DNA from: DYQY01 sp964643725
GTDB lineage: Bacteria; Margulisbacteria; Riflemargulisbacteria; GWF2-35-9; DYQY01
NCBI GenBank assembly: GCA_964643725.1
Contig: CAZXTL010000002.1
Coordinates: 62,001 to 126,000 of the forward strand
Reading direction: 5' to 3'
Length of the DNA stretch: 64,000 nt
Shown piece after piece: positions 26,353-34,205 of the stretch (its first letter is position 1; each line of letters begins with the position of its first letter). Position numbers and translations under genes: made by a program. A model generated the notes under the pieces. That model worked only from the letters and a program-made list of their open reading frames with translations. It had not been told where the DNA came from and searched no databases.

Positions 26353-27347
26353 ACTTAACTGAAGCTGATGTCTTAAAGTTACTGAAATCCGAAAAAAATG
26401 AACTGTCAGATTTATATAAGAAAGCAGATAACGTTCGCCAAGAGAACATGGGAGATGAAGTATATCTTCGAGGGATACTAGAGGTCTCCAATTACTGCAA
26501 GAAAAGCTGTAATTACTGCGGTATACGCTCAAAAACAAAAAATATAACTAGATACAGAATGCCAAAGGAAGAAATACTCCAAGCATGTAAAGATATGGAA
26601 AAGAACGGCATGACCACAGTTGTAATTCAAGCAGGAGAAGATTCATTTTTATCTAAAGACTACATTGGAGAAATACTACAAGAAATCAAAAATAACACCC
26701 AGCTTGCCATAACCTTGTCACTAGGCGATCAAACTAAAGAAACGCTCATCCACTGGAAAGAATGCGGTATGGACAGATACCTTATCCGCTACGAAAGTTC
26801 TGACCCTATACTATTTGAGAAAGCACATCCAGATGATGATTTAACTACTAGATTAGCGTTTATAAAAACCTTGCAAGAGATTGGTATACAAGCAGGCTCA
26901 GGGTTTCTAATTGGTATACCTGGACAAACTCTGGAAGGATTAGCCAAAGAAATACTATTCTGTTCAAGTCTTCATCTGGACATGATTGGGATTGGGCCGT
27001 TTATTCCACATCCAGACACACCTTTTGGGGAAACAATTAACCCATTTGAGAAAGAAGTTTTTTTCAAAGTTATCTCCATTATTCGGCTACTTAACCCAAA
27101 AGCACATATTCCATCAACCACAGCTTTTGATGCTATACAGCCAAATGGCAGAAATCTTTTACTACAAAGAGGAGCTAATGTTTTTATGCCTAATGCCACT
27201 CCACAGAAGTACAGAAAATTCTATCAACTATATCCGAACAAACCATGTATAGATGAAAGCGGGGAAGACTGCGCTAAATGTGTCAAGGGACGCATTATCT
27301 CTATTGGAAGAAAGATTGGGACAGGACAAGGACATAGCGTATTATGA
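26349..27347 (+). CDS. hydE: HydE, [FeFe]-hydrogenase maturase (radical SAM)
   Basis: A radical-SAM enzyme acting on the HydG-derived Fe-cysteine complex during H-cluster assembly. The cluster motif is Cys50-x3-Cys54-x2-Cys57 (CKKSCNYC). The GxxxGxPGQT segment and the IGPFIPHPDTP run typical of HydE follow. Three Cys near the C-terminus (CIDESGEDCAKC) could hold the optional second cluster. The 332-residue length is normal. It overlaps hydF upstream and crtYc downstream by ATGA junctions. Confidence 0.94.
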   Translation: MNLTEADVLKLLKSEKNELSDLYKKADNVRQENMGDEVYLRGILEVSNYCKKSCNYCGIRSKTKNITRYRMPKEEILQACKDMEKNGMTTVVIQAGEDSFLSKDYIGEILQEIKNNTQLAITLSLGDQTKETLIHWKECGMDRYLIRYESSDPILFEKAHPDDDLTTRLAFIKTLQEIGIQAGSGFLIGIPGQTLEGLAKEILFCSSLHLDMIGIGPFIPHPDTPFGETINPFEKEVFFKVISIIRLLNPKAHIPSTTAFDAIQPNGRNLLLQRGANVFMPNATPQKYRKFYQLYPNKPCIDESGEDCAKCVKGRIISIGRKIGTGQGHSVL

Positions 27348-27670
27348 GCCAATATTTTATAGTCCTACTTATATGCGGAATATTCCCATTTATTCTTAGT
27401 TTCTATCCACCACTTAAGTTTTATTCAAATATTAGAGCGCTTATTATTTCCCTCATATCTACTACACTCCTCTTTGGCGGATGGGATGTTTATGCAACTG
27501 CTAGAGGACATTGGTGGTTTGAACCAACAACGGTCTGTGGTAAATATTTTCTTGGACTACCTATAGAGGAATGGACATTCTTTATTGTTATACCTTTTTG
27601 TTGCTTGTTTACTTGGGAAACAATTAAATATATCCAGTCTACTTTCTTTAATAGAAAGACAAAAAAATGA
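27344..27670 (+). CDS. crtYc: Lycopene-cyclase-domain membrane protein, CrtYc-like
   Basis: A 108-residue protein with three membrane segments and the lycopene cyclase domain signature: FGGWDVYATARGHWWF, then GLPIEEWTFFIVIP. In Gram-positive bacteria CrtYc and CrtYd form a heterodimer that closes the ionone rings of lycopene. Here the gene overlaps hydE and its own partner by 4 bp each. No phytoene synthase or desaturase is in the window, so either carotenoid genes lie elsewhere or the domain has another role. Confidence 0.8.
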   Translation: MSQYFIVLLICGIFPFILSFYPPLKFYSNIRALIISLISTTLLFGGWDVYATARGHWWFEPTTVCGKYFLGLPIEEWTFFIVIPFCCLFTWETIKYIQSTFFNRKTKK

Positions 27671-27963
27671 AAGAATATACAATCCTAGTTGTTTTATCCT
27701 CTGTGCTTTACATCTTATTAGACAGAAAACTAAAAACTAATTTACTCAAACAAAAAGTCTTTTGGTTATTTCTTGCCATTATTGCTGGCTTCAAATTCAT
27801 AAGTAATGGCTATCTTACTTCTCACATAGTCAGATACAACCCATCCTTCAATGTAAACATAAGAATTGGAACTATTCCTATAGAAGACTTCCTGTTTGGG
27901 TTTAGCATGATAATGTTTACAATTATAATTTGGGAAAAATTAAAAAATGTTTCTTCAAAATAG
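27667..27963 (+). CDS. crtYd: Lycopene-cyclase-domain membrane protein, CrtYd-like
   Basis: A 98-residue membrane protein with the second half-signature of heterodimeric lycopene cyclases: an RIGTIPIEDFLFGF segment at about 65-78, with hydrophobic helices on both sides. It starts by ATGA overlap with crtYc and ends the hydF operon. A 21-bp repeat that also frames the next segment begins a few bases past its stop. Confidence 0.8.
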   Translation: MKEYTILVVLSSVLYILLDRKLKTNLLKQKVFWLFLAIIAGFKFISNGYLTSHIVRYNPSFNVNIRIGTIPIEDFLFGFSMIMFTIIIWEKLKNVSSK

Positions 27964-27966
27964 CTA

Positions 27967-27987
27967 TTAATTGTTAGTTGCACTAAC
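27967..27987. repeat. 21-bp direct repeat, left copy
   Basis: Identical to 29389-29409. It contains the small palindrome GTTAGTTGCACTAAC. The two copies enclose 1,401 bp holding repeat copy B and the SNase gene. Confidence 0.9.
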
Positions 27988-27997
27988 AGGGCTGTTT

Positions 27998-28327
27998 AAA
28001 AGTAAACTTTTAAAATCTTTTTAATAAGGGGTTCCGCACCCCTTATTAATCCCCTCGTCCCTGAACAAGACTCGCTCCCTAAAATTTGGGAAATTTCTTA
28101 TCACCCTGTGAGTATATGCCCTCTTCATGTCCAACTTTTCAACCTGCAGGAGCATTGCCAACCTCTCCCCGCAGAAGACACATTAATTTACTTAGGAACT
28201 CGGATGCTGCGACCCTCTCCTTTTCATTTATGAAACGGAGAGGGTAACGGCAATAATCATTATTCAAAGATACTTATATCTTCCGTGGGTGAGGTTCGTC
28301 GAAATATCTGCGATTTTATATTTGCTC
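27998..28327. repeat. Dispersed nested-palindrome repeat, copy B, with element left end
   Basis: The 27964-28359 spacer holds no gene. From 27998 it matches the left end of the element at 14591, then from 28080 to 28327 it matches copy A. The inner hairpin CCCTCTCC/GGAGAGGG has a longer loop than in copy A. The insertions present in copy A at about 14634-14705 and 14750-14800 are missing here. Confidence 0.8.
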
Positions 28328-28359
28328 GGGATGCTTCGGGACGTTTTAAATCAAAGACT

Positions 28360-29370
28360 TTAATACTTCACTGCGTAGTGTTTGTCTAATAGTTCTTGGT
28401 TAAGGAACTTTCCGTTTTGGATTAATGTTTCGTAGTCTGTTTCCTTTTTATCATAGAAAACATCAGCCAGATAGCGCGTATATTTATCACGCCAATACGT
28501 TTTAACTACAATAAAGCCACAACCTTTTAGTCTTGCTTCAATATACTCCTTGGCTGACTTTCCGGAACTGGAGCTAAGTTCACTGGCGTTTATGCCACGT
28601 AACCTAAGCTTTTGTTTTGTCCAAGAATTAAAGCCAAGGTCTATGTTTACCCAAAGAGTGTCGCCGTCTATAACTTCTAGCAAATAAGCCTTATACGTAT
28701 AATGTGCAACAACTCCGATGTCTGTACTGTTAAATTTATATTCACTATTCTCTTTCTGAACCTTCATAACAGAATCTGGGGTAATGTTTTGAAGCGGACT
28801 TTCTATTGCAAAATTAAAGCCAAGATCTACAACGATTTTCCCAAGAATCTCCTGTAAACGATATACCCACGGTTCACCACGGAACACAGACAATGTTGCC
28901 TTCCCTCGCAATCTTTTAGGTAGCCCTTTATCGCTTTTTATTAACTCCCGAAGGTCAGTCACGGTTAGTTTATCCTCAATAATTCTTTCTTCATACTTTT
29001 GTCTAAGTTTCTTATCCTCAATCGGCAGTAAGGCTGTAATGTGACTCCATGTCAATTGTTGCGACGTCGCAACAATCTGAGGATAATCTTCATAGAAATG
29101 GACACAACGATAGATAGTTGTTCTATCTATACTTAAATTCTCCGCCAAAACAGGGAATAAATAGTCACCATATCCTGCACGATTAGAGTTGCTGAGCAAA
29201 TGCTCCTTAATATACTTTCCAACATTCCAATACGTTTGTCGTTTCTCATGCTCCATTGTTAATCTTGTACGTTCAAAACCAGACTCGATTTCTAACTGTA
29301 TTTGTTCAACAAGGGATTGTACTTCAGGGGTAACTTGTAAGTTTGGTTCTATAACTAACAAATCATTCAT
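28360..29370 (-). CDS. DUF1016-N-like plus SNase-type nuclease fusion
   Basis: A 336-residue protein. Residues 15-150 resemble the N-terminal domain of DUF1016/YhcG proteins (YWNVGKYI, GYGDYLF, HFYEDYPQ). Residues 222-336 are a staphylococcal-nuclease fold with the catalytic set Arg256, Glu264 and Arg299 (LRLRGINASE...DKYTRYLADVF) and metal-side Asp235 and Asp237 (VIDGDT). It is probably a nuclease with a DNA- or partner-binding head; the target is unknown. A TATAAT box ends six bases before the ATG with no ribosome site. The gene and repeat copy B are framed by 21-bp direct repeats, a sign of insertion. Confidence 0.75.
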   Translation of the reverse strand: MNDLLVIEPNLQVTPEVQSLVEQIQLEIESGFERTRLTMEHEKRQTYWNVGKYIKEHLLSNSNRAGYGDYLFPVLAENLSIDRTTIYRCVHFYEDYPQIVATSQQLTWSHITALLPIEDKKLRQKYEERIIEDKLTVTDLRELIKSDKGLPKRLRGKATLSVFRGEPWVYRLQEILGKIVVDLGFNFAIESPLQNITPDSVMKVQKENSEYKFNSTDIGVVAHYTYKAYLLEVIDGDTLWVNIDLGFNSWTKQKLRLRGINASELSSSSGKSAKEYIEARLKGCGFIVVKTYWRDKYTRYLADVFYDKKETDYETLIQNGKFLNQELLDKHYAVKY

Positions 29371-29388
29371 AATTAAATTATACAGAAT

Positions 29389-29409
29389 TTAATTGTTAGT
29401 TGCACTAAC
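29389..29409. repeat. 21-bp direct repeat, right copy
   Basis: Identical to 27967-27987. It falls in the promoter region of the SNase gene. Confidence 0.9.
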
Positions 29410-29434
29410 TTGAAGTCACAATTTGTGACTTCAA
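29410..29434. repeat. Perfect 12-bp inverted repeat with a 1-nt centre
   Basis: Arms TTGAAGTCACAA and TTGTGACTTCAA. It directly follows the right 21-bp repeat and lies upstream of the SNase gene, so it may be an operator or an element end. Confidence 0.7.
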
Positions 29435-29487
29435 ATTCCCACTCTTGAGAGGGGGCTAGGGGGAGTGTTTAGAAAGCTGACGGAAGG

Positions 29488-32400
29488 GTGAATAACCAGT
29501 ATAATGAATCCATGCCAAAATTCATCGCCGATCTACATATCCATTCCAAATACTCCAGAGCAACTAGCCCTTTACTTACGCCTGAACATTTGGAATATTG
29601 GGCAAAAATAAAAGGCATCCAAGTTATGGGAACTGGCGATTGCATCCACCCTGGTTGGCTTAATGAATTACAAGAAAAACTGGAACCTAGCGACAATGGT
29701 TTATATGTCTTAAAGAAAGAATATACCCTACCAGAAACCAAAAACCTTTCATCTATCTTACAGGAAAAGCCAGTCTACTTTATGCCAACCACTGAGATAA
29801 GTAACATTTATAAAAAAGGCGATAAAACCAGAAAAGTTCACAACATATGTATTCTGCCAAGCTTTGACATAGTACGTGAATTCCAGGCGAAAATAGAGTG
29901 TATAGGCAACATACGTTCCGATGGAAGACCAATTTTAGGACTTGATTCTAAGGTATTATTAGAGATGCTTTTAGAGAGTGGAGATAACACATATTTGATA
30001 CCTGCACATATTTGGACACCATGGTTTTCTGTGCTGGGCTCGAAATCAGGATTTGATAGTATCGAAGAATGCTATGAAGATTTATCTTCTGAGATATTTG
30101 CTCTAGAAACTGGTCTTTCCAGCGACCCTCCCATGAACAGGATATGTTCGTTCTTAGACAAATACAGACTCGTATCCAACTCCGACGCTCACTCTCCAGA
30201 CAAACTTGGAAGAGAAGCAAATGTCTTTGATGTAGATATAAGCTATATCAACATATATAATGCTTTAAAAAACGATAAAGGGTTTGTAGGAACCATTGAA
30301 TTCTTCCCAGAAGAAGGCAAATACCATAATGATGGACACCGAGACTGCAACATCAGTTGGACACCACTAGAAACTGTTCAGAACAATGCCATCTGCTCTG
30401 TGTGTGGCAAACCAGTAACTAAAGGGGTAATGTATCGTGTTGCTGAGTTAGCTGACAGAACAGACCCAGCCGAAGCAAACTCTAAACAGACCTTCTGGTC
30501 AATAACGCCTTTAGCAGGACTGCTAGCAGAGCTAGACAACAAAAAGAATCCAAGGTCAAAAGCTATCACAGAAAAATACTTCCATATGATAAATTCATTA
30601 GGTTCAGAATTTGATATTCTACTAAATGCTGACTTAACGAAAATCGAAAAAATTGCTGGTGCCATTGCAGCTGAAGGGATTAACAGACTCAGAAAAGGTT
30701 TAGTTAATACAGAAGGCGGATATGATGGAGAGTTTGGAAAAATAAATATCTTTGATTCTGGAGAAATCCAAAACTATAAAACCAATAGTCTTTTTTCTCA
30801 AGAACAGACTAAACAAGAACTAACTAAATACAGCAGTCTGACATTTAATATACAACAGTTTAAGGAATTAAAACAAAAATTAACAACTACCCAGCAACCC
30901 AACGCAACAATTGTTTGGATTCACGCTGAACAAGAAACAGCAATAGCCCACAAAGAAGGGCCGTGTATGATTATGTCTGGTCCCGGCTCTGGGAAAACAA
31001 GAGTTCTAACCAAGCGAATTGTTAGATTAATCAAAGATGGAGTTGATCCATCAACCATACTTACTATTACGTTTTCCAATAAAGCAGCTAAGGAAATGAG
31101 AGAAGGGATTGATAAGGAGCTTGAGCAATATGGTTGTACTCCTACTACTTTCCACAAACTTGGATTAACTATCCTCAGAGAAGAACTGAGCCTAAATAAT
31201 AACGAAAAATTCTTCGGAATAATTGATCAAGATAAACAAATATCCATAATACAAAACCTCTTTGATTCTGATCACCTAAACATCCTAAACAATATTAACA
31301 ATGGAAAACAATCGAAAATCTTACTAAACGAAAAAAATTCTGTCATGGAAGCCTACAACCAAGAGCTTAGAAAAATAAACGCAATAGACTTTAACGACCT
31401 TATATATTTAACTGTAGAAATATTACTAAACAACCCTGAAACACTAAAAAAATACCAACAAAAATACCAATGGATACTGATTGACGAATTTCAAGAAATA
31501 AATGCAATCCAATATCAACTACTTGAACTTCTGTCATGTAAAAAGAACCTCTTTGTCGTTGGAGACACCGATCAAGCCATCAACAGTATTAGAGGAATCA
31601 AAATAGAGCTAATTAATAGCTTTATACATGATTATAAAAATGCATTGTTCATCAAACTTGTTAGGAGTTATAGATGTCCAGATACTATTTTACAAAGCGC
31701 CTCCTCTGCCATAAAAAAAACAGATGCGATGAAAAGCGAGAATGAAGGAACAAGAATAGAGCTAAAGGAATTCCCCACTGATGTAGCAGAAGCTCAGTGG
31801 ATTGCCTCAGAAATAGAAAAACTTACTGGTGGTGTGAACAATAATTTATTTGAAGGCAGTACTAGCTTTAAGGACATTGCCATCCTGTGCCGAACAAAGC
31901 ATCTATTCCCTGCAATTATCAGAGCATTATCTGACCATCATATACCACTACAAACCATAAATACTGATAGCATATTACAAGATCAACCTTATAAAGAAAT
32001 AATCATTGAACTTAAAAATATTTACTTCGGACTGGAGAAACATACATCAAAGGTCGGCAAAGAAGTCCTAAGTATGTTTGAAAATGGAATGAATTTAGCT
32101 TTTATCTTACGCAGAGTTTGCATAGAACATGACATTACCGCTGAACAACAACGAATCCTAGAAAAAATCACCAAACCTTATAAAAACAACTACGCTTCTT
32201 TCTTTGATGACGTATCCTTAAAAACTGGAACCGATGAATATGACAACCATGCTAAAACTATACCCTTAATGACTATACAGGCATCCAAAGGACTAGAATT
32301 CAAATACGTATTTATCCCAGGATGTGAAAATAAAATATACCCCTTCCAACTATTTAACAAAAAAACCAAAGATGAACTTAAAGAAGAAGAACGACTCCTC

Positions 32401-32586
32401 TATGTTGCCATGACCAGAACCAAAGACAAACTATTTATGACCTATGCCAATAAAAGAAAACTCCTGAATAAAACAATCACCGGAACACTAAGTCCGTTTT
32501 TAAAAACAATTCCGGAAGAACTATTCCACAAAGAAAAAATTGAGATAAAAGGAAAAAATAATCAGAATCAACTAAGCTTATTCTAA
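29488..32586 (+). CDS. Endonuclease Q (PHP) fused to a UvrD/Rep-type helicase
   Basis: A 1,032-residue fusion. Residues 9-430 match EndoQ, a PHP-family endonuclease that cuts 5' of deaminated bases and abasic sites: DLHIHSKYSRATSP, GTGDCIHPGW, the AHIWTPW and SNSDAHS metal ligands, a zinc site with Cys287, Cys303 and Cys306, and the closing GGYDGEFG. Residues 470-1032 are a superfamily 1A helicase with Walker A GPGSGKTR (498-505), DEFQE near 665, GDTDQAI and a late VAMTRTK motif. One chain could thus nick at damage and unwind from the nick. The start is GTG 29488 or ATG 29512. A degenerate repeat copy begins at its stop codon. Confidence 0.9.
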   Translation: MNNQYNESMPKFIADLHIHSKYSRATSPLLTPEHLEYWAKIKGIQVMGTGDCIHPGWLNELQEKLEPSDNGLYVLKKEYTLPETKNLSSILQEKPVYFMPTTEISNIYKKGDKTRKVHNICILPSFDIVREFQAKIECIGNIRSDGRPILGLDSKVLLEMLLESGDNTYLIPAHIWTPWFSVLGSKSGFDSIEECYEDLSSEIFALETGLSSDPPMNRICSFLDKYRLVSNSDAHSPDKLGREANVFDVDISYINIYNALKNDKGFVGTIEFFPEEGKYHNDGHRDCNISWTPLETVQNNAICSVCGKPVTKGVMYRVAELADRTDPAEANSKQTFWSITPLAGLLAELDNKKNPRSKAITEKYFHMINSLGSEFDILLNADLTKIEKIAGAIAAEGINRLRKGLVNTEGGYDGEFGKINIFDSGEIQNYKTNSLFSQEQTKQELTKYSSLTFNIQQFKELKQKLTTTQQPNATIVWIHAEQETAIAHKEGPCMIMSGPGSGKTRVLTKRIVRLIKDGVDPSTILTITFSNKAAKEMREGIDKELEQYGCTPTTFHKLGLTILREELSLNNNEKFFGIIDQDKQISIIQNLFDSDHLNILNNINNGKQSKILLNEKNSVMEAYNQELRKINAIDFNDLIYLTVEILLNNPETLKKYQQKYQWILIDEFQEINAIQYQLLELLSCKKNLFVVGDTDQAINSIRGIKIELINSFIHDYKNALFIKLVRSYRCPDTILQSASSAIKKTDAMKSENEGTRIELKEFPTDVAEAQWIASEIEKLTGGVNNNLFEGSTSFKDIAILCRTKHLFPAIIRALSDHHIPLQTINTDSILQDQPYKEIIIELKNIYFGLEKHTSKVGKEVLSMFENGMNLAFILRRVCIEHDITAEQQRILEKITKPYKNNYASFFDDVSLKTGTDEYDNHAKTIPLMTIQASKGLEFKYVFIPGCENKIYPFQLFNKKTKDELKEEERLLYVAMTRTKDKLFMTYANKRKLLNKTITGTLSPFLKTIPEELFHKEKIEIKGKNNQNQLSLF

Positions 32587-32757
32587 CCTCTCCCGGCGTA
32601 ATCCACCAAAAACTGCTAACGACTAAGATGTCGCCACCCTCTCCTATAAGAGAGGGTAAACTTAACTAAACTTCTTATAAAAAACTAAATAAATTAGTCT
32701 CTCCTTCAGGAGAGACGAGCGGCAACTAACTAAATTAATGGACTTAAGTGACTTCCG
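32585..32757. repeat. Degenerate copy D of the dispersed repeat
   Basis: It begins AACCTCTCCC, overlapping the helicase stop codon, and keeps the inner hairpin ACCCTCTC/GAGAGGGT (32636-32657). A second hairpin GTCTCTCC/GGAGAGAC sits at 32697-32716. Elsewhere it has diverged from copies A-C. No T-run follows either hairpin. Confidence 0.55.
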
Positions 32758-33630
32758 CTAGAGAGGCTTACAGACTCCACAGCTTGCACAGCCTGGTTCT
32801 GCTGTTTTTGCTACTGATTTCTTTACTACAACGCCATCTATAAATTCGATTACCTTCTGAGGACATGCTTTTGCACAAAGACCACAGGCGGTACACTTAC
32901 CCTGATCGATATATGCTATATTATCTACCACTTTTACTGCTTCAAACTTACAAGCTTTTTCACATAATTTGCAAGCGATACAACCTACCTTACAAAACTT
33001 ACGAGTGTCAGCCCCCTTGTCTTTAGACAGACAATTAACCATATACGTTTTCTTAAAAGGAATTATTTCGATTAATGTTTTAGGACAAGCAGCAACGCAT
33101 AATCCACAAGCAGTACATTTGTTTTTATCAATAACAGGTTCATGGTTCTCCCCATAACTTAATGCATCAAACTTACAAACCCTTATACAATCACCCAACT
33201 TCAGACAACCATATTCGCAAGATTTCCAACCGCCAGAGGTAAGAGCAGCCATTTCACAAGATTCTATTCCAATATATTCAAACTTTTTGGCAACATCTTC
33301 ATCTTTCATTCCCATACATTTAATGAATGCAATATTGGAAACAGTATCTGCTCCAGGAACTTTACCTGTAGCTAAAGATATTTCCGCTCTCTGTGCCGAA
33401 GAAGCTACAGGACATTTGTCGGGACCAGCTTCACCTTTATAAATAGCCTCAGCTAAGCCTACACAGCCAGGAAAACCACATGCACCACAATTAGCGCCAG
33501 GCATTAGTTCTTCTATCTTGGTTAATAGCTCTGGCTTTTCTACATTAAAAACACTTGAACCTATTGCCAAAAACAATCCAAGCAAAAGGCCAACAATTGC
33601 TAAGATGATTATTATTTCAAACCCAGACAC
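32758..33630 (-). CDS. rnfB: RnfB, ferredoxin-type subunit of the Rnf complex
   Basis: RnfB takes electrons from ferredoxin and feeds the membrane Rnf complex, which couples ferredoxin:NAD+ oxidoreduction to ion transport. The 290-residue protein has an N-terminal membrane helix (about 5-25), the four-Cys cluster NCGACGFPGC with a later Cys, then several CxxCxxCxxxC 4Fe-4S motifs, and ends in the Cys-rich CASCGVC. It follows rnfA by 2 bp. These two subunits lie about 26 kb away from rnfE-C-D-G. Confidence 0.96.
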   Translation of the reverse strand: MSGFEIIIILAIVGLLLGLFLAIGSSVFNVEKPELLTKIEELMPGANCGACGFPGCVGLAEAIYKGEAGPDKCPVASSAQRAEISLATGKVPGADTVSNIAFIKCMGMKDEDVAKKFEYIGIESCEMAALTSGGWKSCEYGCLKLGDCIRVCKFDALSYGENHEPVIDKNKCTACGLCVAACPKTLIEIIPFKKTYMVNCLSKDKGADTRKFCKVGCIACKLCEKACKFEAVKVVDNIAYIDQGKCTACGLCAKACPQKVIEFIDGVVVKKSVAKTAEPGCASCGVCKPL

Positions 33631-33632
33631 TA

Positions 33633-34205
33633 TTAAAAAGCTCCAAAGGCAATAAACGCCAACGACATAATACCACCAGTAATAAAAGCAATCGGAATAC
33701 CTTTAAAATATTTTGGAACCTTTGATTCTTCCAATCTTTCTCTAACACCAGCCATCAATACTAATGCAAGCAAAAACCCTAACCCGCCACCAAGACTGTA
33801 AAGAATACTGTCAAACAAACTATTACCATCCGTAATATTAAGAACTGTCACACCTAAAACAGCACAATTAGTTGTTATTAATGGAAGATATATCCCTAAC
33901 ATGCTTTTTAAAGAAGGAGATGTCTTATTTATTACTGCTTCCAAAAACTGGACAAGAGAGGCAATTACTAATATAAAAAAAATTGTCTGAAGATAACCTG
34001 CGTTTAAAGGATCTAATATTAACTTCTGAATAAACCAAGTAACAATACTTGCTGCAACCATTACGAATGTAACAGCTAAACCCATCCCTATTGATGATTC
34101 CTGTTTATTAGAAACACCCACGAAAGGACAAATCCCAAGAAATCTAACAAGTACAAAGTTATTAATTAATGCTGCACTAAATAAAACAAACAGAATATGT
34201 CCCAA
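33633..34205 (-). CDS. rnfA: RnfA, membrane subunit of the Rnf complex
   Basis: A 190-residue integral membrane protein with six helices and the RnfA/NqrE signature: NNFVLVRFLGICPFVGVS near the N-terminus and LPLITTNCAVLGV in the middle, whose Cys belong to the intramembrane iron site of the family. It starts with TTG directly after the RSH stop codon, with GGGAG eight bases upstream, so expression should be coupled to rsh. It resembles RnfE as the two are inverted relatives. Confidence 0.95.
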   Translation of the reverse strand: MGHILFVLFSAALINNFVLVRFLGICPFVGVSNKQESSIGMGLAVTFVMVAASIVTWFIQKLILDPLNAGYLQTIFFILVIASLVQFLEAVINKTSPSLKSMLGIYLPLITTNCAVLGVTVLNITDGNSLFDSILYSLGGGLGFLLALVLMAGVRERLEESKVPKYFKGIPIAFITGGIMSLAFIAFGAF

